Below are positions 1 through 6,950 of a stretch of DNA of 14,431 bases, one piece after another; within the stretch, counting starts at the first letter, position 1; each line of letters begins with the position of its first letter. The position numbers and the translations under genes are program-made. The notes under the pieces were generated by a model. The model saw nothing but the letters and a program-made list of their open reading frames with translations, ran no database searches and was not told where the DNA came from. Source of the DNA: Bacteroidales bacterium (GTDB lineage Bacteria > Bacteroidota > Bacteroidia > Bacteroidales > UBA7960); contig SLNX01000176.1 in the NCBI GenBank assembly GCA_007132825.1, positions 1-14,431 on the forward strand, in the 5' to 3' direction.

Positions 1-218
1 GGTGTTTTTGCTATGGTGATCGTGGCAAGCCCCTCTACAATCTGAACCATGGCGTCAAAAGGTGCCGTGTGTTCACTTAATTGCTGGCCTTTGTCAAAAG
101 CAAAAAGGCTGATATTCCCGGTCGGCTTCTCCAGTACGCGCTTGCTTACGATACCGTTAGCAGCATATTCAACATCTTTTTTAAAATTGATCTTTGTGCT
201 GTGTTCAAAATTGCTCAT
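1..218 (-). CDS. Cupin-domain protein (5' part, 3' end outside window)
   Basis: The reading frame starts at the ATG whose complement is at 216-218 and stays open to the window edge, giving about 72 residues beginning MSNFEHSTKI. Residues about 30-72 look like the first half of a small cupin-2 barrel: a KPTGNISLFAFDKGQ stretch, then SEHTAPFDAMVQIVEGLATI, which has the usual arrangement of a metal-ligand-like His followed by a short loop and the E-G turn. Small stand-alone cupins of this kind are about 100-115 residues, so roughly a third is missing. The family binds metal or small ligands and covers many functions, so no substrate can be named. It diverges from the XdhC-family gene and has a good promoter at 315-323, leaving a leader of about 90 bases. 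The fold assignment is fairly safe; the role is unknown. Confidence 0.75.
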   Translation of the reverse strand, partial: MSNFEHSTKINFKKDVEYAANGIVSKRVLEKPTGNISLFAFDKGQQLSEHTAPFDAMVQIVEGLATITIAKT

Positions 219-314
219 AATCTCAATATTATATTAATGATTGGCTAAATGTGTTTTTACAAATGCTGATAAATAAATTTAATACTCTATTTTATATTTT
301 AAGTACCTCTTTGC

Positions 315-323
315 GCAAATATA
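315..323 (-). promoter_or_regulatory. Promoter -7 element for the cupin gene
   Basis: On the minus strand the bases read TATATTTGC, a perfect match to the Bacteroidota housekeeping -7 consensus TAnnTTTG. No clear TTTG -33 box lies at the usual spacing. Transcription would start near 308-310 and leave a leader of about 90 bases before the ATG at 218. Confidence 0.6.
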
Positions 324-410
324 CAAAAACTTTTTGGATAACTGGTTAATTGTTTTTTTTGTTTACTGGCAGTATCTCACAGCTCAGCTTTAATCTTGAC
401 CTTAATTTGT

Positions 411-419
411 TATCTTCGC
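411..419 (+). promoter_or_regulatory. Promoter -7 element for the XdhC-family gene
   Basis: The bases read TATCTTCGC, one mismatch from TAnnTTTG(C). A TTTA at 389-392 could serve as a weak -33 box. Transcription would begin about 423, roughly 20 bases before the ATG at 446. This argues against the upstream in-frame ATG at 350, which would lie before the promoter. Confidence 0.5.
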
Positions 420-445
420 AAGACAAAAATCAAAATTTGGCAGGT

Positions 446-1396
446 ATGGATATCTGGAGTTTTATCATAAAGGAATTAGAAACGGACCACAGGGTGATGC
501 TGATCACTGTAATTGCTGTAAGAGGAAGCAGTCCGGGTAAAAAGGGCTTTAAAATGGCTGTTTCTTCGGGAGGACAAATTTTTGGCTCGATTGGCGGAGG
601 TGTTATGGAGTATAAAATGGTTGAACTTGCCAGGGAAAAGATCACCGACACGAACCAAAAGTCTTTTCTTAAGTGGCAAATCCATGATCCTAACGCGGGA
701 GCGGATGCTTCCGGTTTGATCTGTGCCGGGTCTCAGCTGCACGCTCTCACTCCCCTCTCATCATCAGATCTGCAGAATCTGCAAAAATTGACGTCAGTGA
801 TTGATAAGGGAACTTCTTTATTTCTGAGATTATCTGCCCGGGGTCTTGAACTGGTGCATGATAGTGGTTCAGAAAATGCAGACATTCCTGAGGGACCTGA
901 CTGGCAATACATGGAACAATTGCAGATGCCTCAAACGCTGTATATATTCGGTGGTGGACATATCAGCTTACCCCTCAGTCAGATCGCGCGTTTGATCGGT
1001 CTTCGCGTTGTGGTATTGGATGACCGGAGAGGTTTGAATACCATGAAGCAAAACAGCTTCGCGCATAAAAAGGTGACGATAGATTATTCAGAGGCGTCAA
1101 AACATATCATCCATCCGGCTGAATCATTTGTTTGCATCATGACAGTCGGGCACGGAAGCGACCAGCTCATCCTGGAACAAATGTTGCATCTTCCCTTACA
1201 ATACCTTGGAATGATCGGAAGCAAAAATAAGATCCAAAAGATTTTTTCCAATCTGAAATCGAAAGGATTTACCAATGAAGGCCTTAGCAAAGTGGATGCA
1301 CCAATGGGAGTCCCGATCAATGATGAGCTGCCTGAGGAAATTGCCGTCAGCATTGCTGCCGGGATCATCAAAACAAAAAACAAAAAAGAGATATAG
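446..1396 (+). CDS. XdhC/CoxI-family protein, likely molybdenum cofactor insertion/sulfuration factor
   Basis: The 316-residue protein has the two domains of the XdhC/CoxI family. Residues 20-60 are the N-terminal XdhC segment (TVIAVRGSSPGKKGFKM, then FGSIGGGVMEY), followed by GLICAG with Cys93, the family's conserved cysteine region. Residues 164-260 form the C-terminal Rossmann-like domain (LYIFGGGHIS, VVLDDR, TVGHGSDQ, YLGMIGSKNK), and the end (PMGVPINDELPEEIAVSIAAGII) is typical. Characterised members bind the molybdenum cofactor, promote its sulfuration and deliver it to xanthine dehydrogenase-type hydroxylases in the cytoplasm. No xanthine dehydrogenase gene is in the window, so the client enzyme is unknown. 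The frame is open upstream to an ATG at 350, but homology begins at MDIWSF and the promoter lies between, so 446 is the better start. It ends 15 bases from the convergent atpG. Confidence 0.88.
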   Translation: MDIWSFIIKELETDHRVMLITVIAVRGSSPGKKGFKMAVSSGGQIFGSIGGGVMEYKMVELAREKITDTNQKSFLKWQIHDPNAGADASGLICAGSQLHALTPLSSSDLQNLQKLTSVIDKGTSLFLRLSARGLELVHDSGSENADIPEGPDWQYMEQLQMPQTLYIFGGGHISLPLSQIARLIGLRVVVLDDRRGLNTMKQNSFAHKKVTIDYSEASKHIIHPAESFVCIMTVGHGSDQLILEQMLHLPLQYLGMIGSKNKIQKIFSNLKSKGFTNEGLSKVDAPMGVPINDELPEEIAVSIAAGIIKTKNKKEI

Positions 1397-1411
1397 TGAA
1401 GGAAGTGGACA

Positions 1412-2287
1412 TTACCTCTCTGCGCCCCCTACGATATCGAGAAGTTCGCGCGTAACCGATGACTGACGTGCTTTATTGTATGACAAGGTTAACGTTTTGA
1501 GCAGTTCATCTGCATTGTCTGTGGCTTTGTGCATGGCCGTCATGCGGCTACCATGTTCAGAAGCAGAAGCATCCAGAAGAATTCGGTAAACGTTGTAATT
1601 AATATATTGACGCGTCATGTAGTCGATCACTTCCTCCGGTTGTGGCTCAAGGATCACTGGGTCATCGGTTCTCTCCTCATCATCTGCTGATGCCATCAGG
1701 TCTTCTTCAGAAACAGGCAACAGCTGTTCAACGGTTAACTCATGAAAAACCGCATTTCGAAATCGATTATACACAATAAGCACCCGTTCATAATTCGCTT
1801 TGAGGTATTTTTCTGTTACCAGATCGGCGAAATGGACGGCAAATTCATAAGAGACCTTATCGAAGTGGGGGTCAACATCAGAAAGCATGTTAAAGCCCCG
1901 TTTGAAAAAAAAATTAGCTGGTTTTTTGCCAAATACCAACAAGGTAACTGTTGCACCTTTATCTTGTTCAGCATAAACTTCCTTAAGGGTACGCTTAATC
2001 AGCAAGCTGTTATAAGTGCCACACAATCCTTTATCGGAACCAATTGCAACGATTAGAACATGGTTGTTGCTCCTTTGTTTAAGAAAAACATTTTGATATG
2101 AAGGGGGAAGTCTCAGCATCACGTCTCCGAGTATATACCGAAGGGTCCAGGCATATTCGCGTAAATGCACAATGTTGTTCTGCACCTTACGCAATCTGGA
2201 CGCAGCTACCATTTTCATAGCGCTGGTGATCTGCCTCGTGGACTTTATTGACGCGATCCTTGTACGTATTTCTTTAAGGCTGGGCAT
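1412..2287 (-). CDS. atpG: ATP synthase F1 subunit gamma
   Basis: This is the central rotor shaft of F1, linking the c-ring to the alpha3beta3 head. It is 291 residues, about the usual length. The N-terminal helix (MPSLKEIRTRIASIKSTRQI, then TSAMKMVAASRLRKVQ) and the C-terminal helix (EHGSRMTAMHKATDNADELL, ending VTRELLDIVGGAER) are the two highly conserved ends that form the coiled-coil shaft. The middle has the Rossmann-like core (VLIVAIGSDKGLCGTYN) and a variable acidic stretch at about 195-215. It is the last gene of the atp cluster, 17 bases after atpA, and no atpD or atpC follows; instead the convergent XdhC gene lies 15 bases away. No hairpin terminator is visible in that gap. The coding strand has a run of nine T at 1905-1913, read as part of NFFFK. 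Confidence 0.97.
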   Translation of the reverse strand: MPSLKEIRTRIASIKSTRQITSAMKMVAASRLRKVQNNIVHLREYAWTLRYILGDVMLRLPPSYQNVFLKQRSNNHVLIVAIGSDKGLCGTYNSLLIKRTLKEVYAEQDKGATVTLLVFGKKPANFFFKRGFNMLSDVDPHFDKVSYEFAVHFADLVTEKYLKANYERVLIVYNRFRNAVFHELTVEQLLPVSEEDLMASADDEERTDDPVILEPQPEEVIDYMTRQYINYNVYRILLDASASEHGSRMTAMHKATDNADELLKTLTLSYNKARQSSVTRELLDIVGGAER

Positions 2288-2304
2288 ATAAACACAGGTG
2301 AGTA

Positions 2305-3912
2305 TTATTCATTTTCCACGGGATCCTCTTTCCCTTCAAGTTCTGCTTTAACCGTGCTCACAGCACTTTCGATCTTCTGAATTATTGAATTGTCAAAAGC
2401 ATCCTGCTTGATATCTGACACCAATTCGGAATGATTTAGATGCATATATTTCAGAAAAGCAGCTTCAAAATTACTGATCTGATGCATTGGAATGTCACTT
2501 AGTAATCCACGGGTTCCGCAAAACAATATCAGGATCTGATCTTCGACAGGTACGGGTTTAAATTGTCCCTGTTTGAGGATCTCAACATTACGGGCACCCT
2601 TTTCCAGTATTGCCTTTGTAGCCGGATCAAGGTCGGAGCCGAATTTAGCAAACGCTTCCAGTTCCCTGAACTGGGCCTGGTCAATTTTTAAGGTACCGGC
2701 AACCTTTTTCATTGTTTTCATCTGAGCATTACCTCCTACGCGACTGACAGAAACGCCGACATTGATAGCGGGGCGTATTCCGGCATTGAAAAGGCTTGAT
2801 TCAAGAAAAATCTGACCATCGGTAATTGAGATTACGTTTGTCGGGATGTAAGCAGATACATCGCCGGCCTGTGTTTCAACGATGGGCAGGGCTGTAAGGG
2901 AGCCTCCCCCTCTTACCATTTCTGTGATACTCTCCGGAATGTCATTCATCTTTTTGGCGATCTCGTCCGATCCGATAATTTTGGCTGCACGCTCAAGCAG
3001 TCGGGAGTGGAGGTAAAAAACATCTCCGGGATAAGCTTCTCGTCCGGGGGGTCTGCGCAGTAGCAAAGACACTTCGCGGTAGGATACAGCTTGTTTGGAC
3101 AAGTCATCATAAATGACCAGGGCATGCCTTCCGGTATCTCTGAAAAATTCTCCAATGGCGGCTCCTGTGAAAGGGGCAAAAAATTGCATGGCTGCAGGGT
3201 CGCTTGCAGAGGCGCTTACGACTATTGTATAATCCATTGCACCATGTTTTGTCAAATGGTTAACAATATTGGCAACTGTGGATCCTTTTTGGCCGATAGC
3301 CACATAAACACAATAAACCGTGTCACCATTCTCAAAACATTTGCGCTGATTGATGATGGTATCCATTGCAATTGCAGTCTTCCCTGTCTGGCGGTCACCT
3401 ATAATCAACTCCCTTTGTCCGCGCCCGATAGGGATCATGGCATCAATCGCCTTAATCCCCGTTTGCAGGGGTTCACTAACAGGCTGTCTGTAAATAACAC
3501 CGGGTGCTTTTCGTTCCAACGGCATTTCATAAAGGGTTTCTTCAATTTTTCCCTTTCCGTCGATGGGGTGTCCCAACGTGTCAACGACTCTGCCAACAAG
3601 GCCTTCGCCAACATGCACCGAAACAATCTTACCGGTTCTTTTTACAATGTCACCCTCCTTGAGTCCCCTGGAGTCACCAAGCAAAACAATACCTGCATTA
3701 TCCTCTTCGAGATTCAGGACCACTCCGGTGAGACCATCGTCATTGCAACGTATCATTTCACCCGACCAGGCTTTACTAAGCCCGTAGATTCGAGCAATTC
3801 CATCACCAACCTGAAGGACTGTTCCGGTTTCCTCCAGCTCGGTTTCCATTCGAAATCCAGCCATTTCCTGACGCAGAATAGCGGATATTTCTGAAGGTTT
3901 GATATCAGACAT
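2305..3912 (-). CDS. atpA: ATP synthase F1 subunit alpha
   Basis: The non-catalytic nucleotide-binding subunit of the F1 head, 535 residues. Visible in order are the N-terminal beta barrel (about 25-95), the P-loop GDRQTGKTA at 172-180, the Walker B strand ALVIYDD at 264-270, LSKQAVSYREVSLLLRRPPG, GGGSLTALPIVETQAGDVSA, ISITDGQIFLE, and the ATP synthase alpha/beta signature PAINVGVSVSRVGGNAQ with the arginine finger R391. That arginine reaches into the catalytic site of the neighbouring beta subunit, whose gene is not in this window. The stretch at 311-333 (KIIGSDEIAKKMNDIPESIT) is an insertion of the kind I associate with Bacteroidota alpha subunits. All key residues are present. The start 10 bases after atpH is the only sensible one (MSDIKPSEISAILRQEM). 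Confidence 0.98.
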   Translation of the reverse strand: MSDIKPSEISAILRQEMAGFRMETELEETGTVLQVGDGIARIYGLSKAWSGEMIRCNDDGLTGVVLNLEEDNAGIVLLGDSRGLKEGDIVKRTGKIVSVHVGEGLVGRVVDTLGHPIDGKGKIEETLYEMPLERKAPGVIYRQPVSEPLQTGIKAIDAMIPIGRGQRELIIGDRQTGKTAIAMDTIINQRKCFENGDTVYCVYVAIGQKGSTVANIVNHLTKHGAMDYTIVVSASASDPAAMQFFAPFTGAAIGEFFRDTGRHALVIYDDLSKQAVSYREVSLLLRRPPGREAYPGDVFYLHSRLLERAAKIIGSDEIAKKMNDIPESITEMVRGGGSLTALPIVETQAGDVSAYIPTNVISITDGQIFLESSLFNAGIRPAINVGVSVSRVGGNAQMKTMKKVAGTLKIDQAQFRELEAFAKFGSDLDPATKAILEKGARNVEILKQGQFKPVPVEDQILILFCGTRGLLSDIPMHQISNFEAAFLKYMHLNHSELVSDIKQDAFDNSIIQKIESAVSTVKAELEGKEDPVENE

Positions 3913-3922
3913 AAAACTGTAA

Positions 3923-4468
3923 TTAATCGATCATTAAATGTTTCTTAAGCCTGGCCATGCGATATGAAACGCTTGCATTGTATTGTTTGTCGCCAAGATC
4001 AAGAATAAAACCGCCAATGATATCCGGGACCACCCGCTCCTCAAACTCAATTTCATGAGGGGTCAGTTCACGCGCGGCCAGCAGGGCTTTTTCACGCAAT
4101 TTTTCATCAAGCGGTGTTGCAGTAGTGATCCTCACCGTTTCAATGCCCAGGTATTGTTTGTAAACTTTCAGATAGGCCCCTGATATGCCTTCAAGCAGAT
4201 GTCCTCTTTGTTTCCTTACAATAATTAACATGTAGTTAAGAACAAGCGGATGCAGCTTCTGGTCAAACAATTTTCTGAGTACAGCCTGCTTTCTACCAAT
4301 TCTGATAACAGGACTTTTTAACAATACCTTTAATTCTTTTTGTGATGAAAACACGTCAAAAACAAGTTTCAGGTCATGGTAGGAACGTTCCAGAATGTTG
4401 TTTTCCTCTGCAAGGGAAAGCAAAGCTTTGGCATAACGGTTGTTCAGTACAGATCTGTTCATAATCAT
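3923..4468 (-). CDS. atpH: ATP synthase F1 subunit delta
   Basis: The peripheral-stalk subunit that joins the top of F1 to the b dimer (OSCP in mitochondria), 181 residues, the usual size. The N-terminal helical domain begins NNRYAKALLSLAEENNILE, the standard opening of the family. The C-terminal part carries VRITTATPLDEKLREKAL and then VVPDIIGGFILDLGDKQYNASVSYRMARLKKHL, matching the conserved P-x-I-I-G-G-F and C-terminal helix pattern. Two starts are possible, at 4468 (MIMNRS) and 4462 (MNRS); the second may be the true one. It lies 30 bases after atpF and 10 bases before atpA. Confidence 0.95.
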   Translation of the reverse strand: MIMNRSVLNNRYAKALLSLAEENNILERSYHDLKLVFDVFSSQKELKVLLKSPVIRIGRKQAVLRKLFDQKLHPLVLNYMLIIVRKQRGHLLEGISGAYLKVYKQYLGIETVRITTATPLDEKLREKALLAARELTPHEIEFEERVVPDIIGGFILDLGDKQYNASVSYRMARLKKHLMID

Positions 4469-4498
4469 TGGTTACTGGAGTACCCGTTCGACCTTCAT

Positions 4499-4993
4499 TT
4501 AATTTTCTACCACCTGATCAAGCAGTTTTTTCACATAACGTGCATTACGTTCACGGTCGCTGAACTCCTCGTGAAGCACCTTCTCGGCAATATCGAGAGA
4601 GAGGGCCGACAACTGGCCTTGTATCTCGCGCATGGCCTCTTTTTTATAGGCTTGAATTAACTCATCTGCCCTGTTCATAATATCCTTTGCTTCCAGACGA
4701 GCCTTTTCCCGTGCTTCATCAATAATTTTCTCTGCCTCGGCATGTGCTTTTTTAGTGGTTTCACTGTAAATCTGCTCAGCCTCAGCAACCTTGACTGTCT
4801 TCAACTCTGCCAGCTGAGCCATTTCCCGCTCGATTCGTTTTGCGTTTGCCAATGACTGGGCCAGTTTGGCTTCCCGTTGAATCAGTACATTAAGAATGGG
4901 TTTCCATGCATATTTCTTCAGGATGATCAGAACCAGTCCAAAAGCAACTGTCATCCAGAAAATCAGGCCTAAACCCGGCATTAAGAGTTCCAT
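4499..4993 (-). CDS. atpF: ATP synthase FO subunit b
   Basis: The membrane-anchored peripheral stalk subunit, 164 residues. One N-terminal membrane helix (about 5-27, MPGLGLIFWMTVAFGLVLII) is followed by KKYAWKPIL and a very long charged helix rich in A, E, K and R (about 35-150) that pairs as the right-handed coiled coil of the b dimer. The C-terminal end (LSLDIAEKVLHEEFSDRERN) binds delta. Only one b-type gene is present, so the stalk should be a homodimer. The 80-base gap before it, after atpE, is the longest within the atp genes themselves and could set different translation levels for c and b, but I see no strong structure in it. Confidence 0.95.
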   Translation of the reverse strand: MELLMPGLGLIFWMTVAFGLVLIILKKYAWKPILNVLIQREAKLAQSLANAKRIEREMAQLAELKTVKVAEAEQIYSETTKKAHAEAEKIIDEAREKARLEAKDIMNRADELIQAYKKEAMREIQGQLSALSLDIAEKVLHEEFSDRERNARYVKKLLDQVVEN

Positions 4994-5073
4994 GTTAGAG
5001 CTATTTTACAGTTATAGGAGCATGCAATAAGCAGGCAATTTGCACAGCTAAAAAAATGATTGTGACCTTTTGC

Positions 5074-5337
5074 TTAGTTCACAAACAGTGTAAGCAGCAC
5101 GATAACAAGTGCAAAAAAAGTAATACCCTCAATGAGGGCGGCTGCAACTACCATGGAAGAACGCAAATCACCCCCTGCTTCCGGTTGTCGTGCAATGTTA
5201 TCAATAGCGCTTCTGGCTATGGATGCAATACCATAAGCTGCCCCAAAAACAGCAATCACGGCAACAAAAGCGGCACCTAGTTTCATCCATTCGTGGGCGA
5301 TGTCCACGCTGTTCAGCAAAACAAATAATTGTGACAT
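5074..5337 (-). CDS. atpE: ATP synthase FO subunit c (proton-binding ring)
   Basis: An 87-residue hairpin of two membrane helices (about 17-45 and 60-86) joined by the conserved polar loop ARQPEAGGD at 49-57. The ion-carrying carboxylate is E70 in AALIEGITFF. Aligned by eye to sodium-binding c subunits such as that of Ilyobacter tartaricus, the helix-1 glutamine is an isoleucine here, and the Ser-Thr that follows the glutamate is Gly-Ile. This points to a proton-driven ring. Ring size cannot be told from the sequence. It lies 28 bases after atpB and 80 bases before atpF. Confidence 0.96.
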   Translation of the reverse strand: MSQLFVLLNSVDIAHEWMKLGAAFVAVIAVFGAAYGIASIARSAIDNIARQPEAGGDLRSSMVVAAALIEGITFFALVIVLLTLFVN

Positions 5338-5365
5338 AATAGTGGTTATTGGTTAAAAAATAGAA

Positions 5366-6481
5366 TCAATGATGCTCTTTGGGAACTGCCATCCCAAAAA
5401 AGAACGCACTAAATAATGTAAATATATACGCTTGCAAAAATGCAACTAATATTTTTAAAAAATTCAGAAAAATCAAAAACAATACAGTAATTGGAGAAAT
5501 AACATAACCCAGGAAAATACTCACAGATCCCAAAACGAATATCAGAGATGTCAGACTCAGTATTACCATATGCCCGGCAGTTATGTTGGCAAAAAGCCTG
5601 ATCATTAAAGTAAAAGGCTTAATGAAAGCACCAACGATTTCAAGAACAGGCAATATTGGGATTGGAAGCTTCAGAAACATAGGCACCCCGGGCATGTTGA
5701 ACATATGCTGCCAGTAACCTTTGTTTGCAAACCAATGGGTTGTAACAAAAGTGAACATTGCAAGAACAAATGTGACGCTGATATTACCTGTTACATTGGC
5801 CCCTCCGGGGAAAAAAGGCACCAGTCCAAGGAGGTTATTAAGCAGAATAAAAAAGAAAACTGTAAGCAGGTAGGGCATGAATTTGTGATAATGTTCCCGG
5901 TCGATTGCCAGCAAAGCAATCTGATCTCTTACAAAGAAGATGAGTGGCTCCATGAAAGCGGGCAAACCTTTGGGAATATGATCGGGATCGGCGTTGCGGT
6001 ATCTTTTCCCCACAGAGATAAAAATCAGACACAGGATAATGGAAGCGGCAAAAACAGCAACTACATTCTTGGTGATGGAAAAGTCAAATATGAATGAAGC
6101 ATTGGGATCAGGGGTGACCCCATCTTCCAGCACACGAATGGCCCTGCCCTTCCGGGCACCATCATCGGCAATACGAAATCCTTTGTATGAAGCATAACCA
6201 TGATCAAAGCGGGCAGAGGAGAATATATAAAACCGCCCTTCATAAATCAAAATTACCGGCAGGGGTATTGAAAACTCCTTGTCTCCTATGTCAAAAAGAT
6301 GCCAGTCGTAAGCATCAAGCACATGGTCAACGATTACCTTGCGGGCATCAAACTCTTTTTGCGATTCATTGTTTTCAGAGGCAACGAGGGTGACAGGGGC
6401 GCAAAGAAACAAGCCAACCATCACTGCAAAAATGGAGGCTTTAACAAAATCTTTTAAAATTTTTCTCTTTACAGAACCCAT
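5366..6481 (-). CDS. atpB: ATP synthase FO subunit a, with N-terminal periplasmic domain
   Basis: The stator channel subunit that passes protons to the c-ring. At 371 residues it is about 100 longer than E. coli AtpB (271). Residues 12-34 form a hydrophobic leader (ASIFAVMVGLFLCAPVTLVA), then about 36-135 is a soluble, probably periplasmic, domain (DHVLDAYDWHLFDI, IPLPVILIYEGRFYIFSS). Membrane helices follow from about 137. The catalytic arginine is R295 in MIRLFANITAGH, with E281 and Q350 at the places of E. coli Glu196 and Gln252, and H304 at the place of Glu219. The residue at the place of E. coli His245 is K343 (FLKILVAFLQAYIF), which is unusual. The start MGSVKRKILK is followed directly by the leader. 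Confidence 0.95.
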   Translation of the reverse strand: MGSVKRKILKDFVKASIFAVMVGLFLCAPVTLVASENNESQKEFDARKVIVDHVLDAYDWHLFDIGDKEFSIPLPVILIYEGRFYIFSSARFDHGYASYKGFRIADDGARKGRAIRVLEDGVTPDPNASFIFDFSITKNVVAVFAASIILCLIFISVGKRYRNADPDHIPKGLPAFMEPLIFFVRDQIALLAIDREHYHKFMPYLLTVFFFILLNNLLGLVPFFPGGANVTGNISVTFVLAMFTFVTTHWFANKGYWQHMFNMPGVPMFLKLPIPILPVLEIVGAFIKPFTLMIRLFANITAGHMVILSLTSLIFVLGSVSIFLGYVISPITVLFLIFLNFLKILVAFLQAYIFTLFSAFFFGMAVPKEHH

Positions 6482-6549
6482 AACTCAAGCTGCGGTTGAC
6501 ACAAAAACCAGGGATTAATAATCTGAAACGAACAATGAATAATTTACAA

Positions 6550-6939
6550 TCATCTCTCTTTCTTGTAAAAACCGGACACCTCAAAAATTGTGTATGCAAA
6601 ATAAAACACAAAAAATGTTATGATAAAAGCTTTTGCATCCTCAGGGAAATTAAATGCATACAACAACAGAACGATTATATAAAGAAGGAAACGCAAGACA
6701 GTGGTCTGAACGTATGCCATGCTGAATTTTTTGGCATTGTCGCCGGATAATGACAGTATCAAAAATTTTGACAGAAGCAATACAAGAAAAAAAAACGGAA
6801 CAAACCCCCAAAAAGCCTTGGAAATCATACTTTCAGGAAGTATAAGAGCCAATGCACCGTATACCAGAAAAAGTATAACGGAGAAAAAGGACAAATGCTT
6901 GACAAATGAGGCCAGTTCCCGTCTCATGTTTGTACGCAT
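6550..6939 (-). CDS. AtpI-like four-helix membrane protein of the atp operon
   Basis: A 129-residue protein with a basic N-terminus (MRTNMRRELASFVKH) and four predicted membrane helices at about 15-35, 43-63, 77-96 and 103-121, ending in a basic tail (YKKER). Size, topology and position just before atpB are those of AtpI-type proteins, which in other bacteria help assemble the c-ring or take part in ion uptake. I see no sequence motif that proves the family, so the call rests on context and topology. It starts 11 bases after the bactofilin stop, with a second possible start at Met5 (6927), and lies 68 bases before atpB. Many Bacteroidota also have a short AtpZ-like gene at this place; none fits between bactofilin and this gene. 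Confidence 0.7.
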   Translation of the reverse strand: MRTNMRRELASFVKHLSFFSVILFLVYGALALILPESMISKAFWGFVPFFFLVLLLSKFLILSLSGDNAKKFSMAYVQTTVLRFLLYIIVLLLYAFNFPEDAKAFIITFFVFYFAYTIFEVSGFYKKER

Positions 6940-6950
6940 TTATGATTATT

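Noticed and set aside
350..445. N-terminal extension of the XdhC-family protein from the ATG at 350
   Set aside because: The extra 32 residues show no family similarity and the likely promoter at 411-419 lies inside the extension.
219..445. Small RNA or riboswitch in the cupin-XdhC divergent gap
   Set aside because: The region is AT-rich with two promoters but has no strong stem or known riboswitch core that I can recognise.
1380..1440. Bidirectional terminator between the convergent XdhC gene and atpG
   Set aside because: No stem with good G+C content followed by a T run is visible in the 15-base gap or just around it.
3091..3894. A 267-codon open frame on the plus strand opposite atpA
   Set aside because: It lies wholly inside a highly conserved gene, shows no recognisable domain and has no promoter. 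Long antisense frames are common opposite conserved coding sequence.
4994..5073. Regulatory hairpin between atpE and atpF
   Set aside because: Only a weak 5-base inverted repeat (TGCAA/TTGCA) with a long loop and a short GCATGC palindrome were found; this is within chance.
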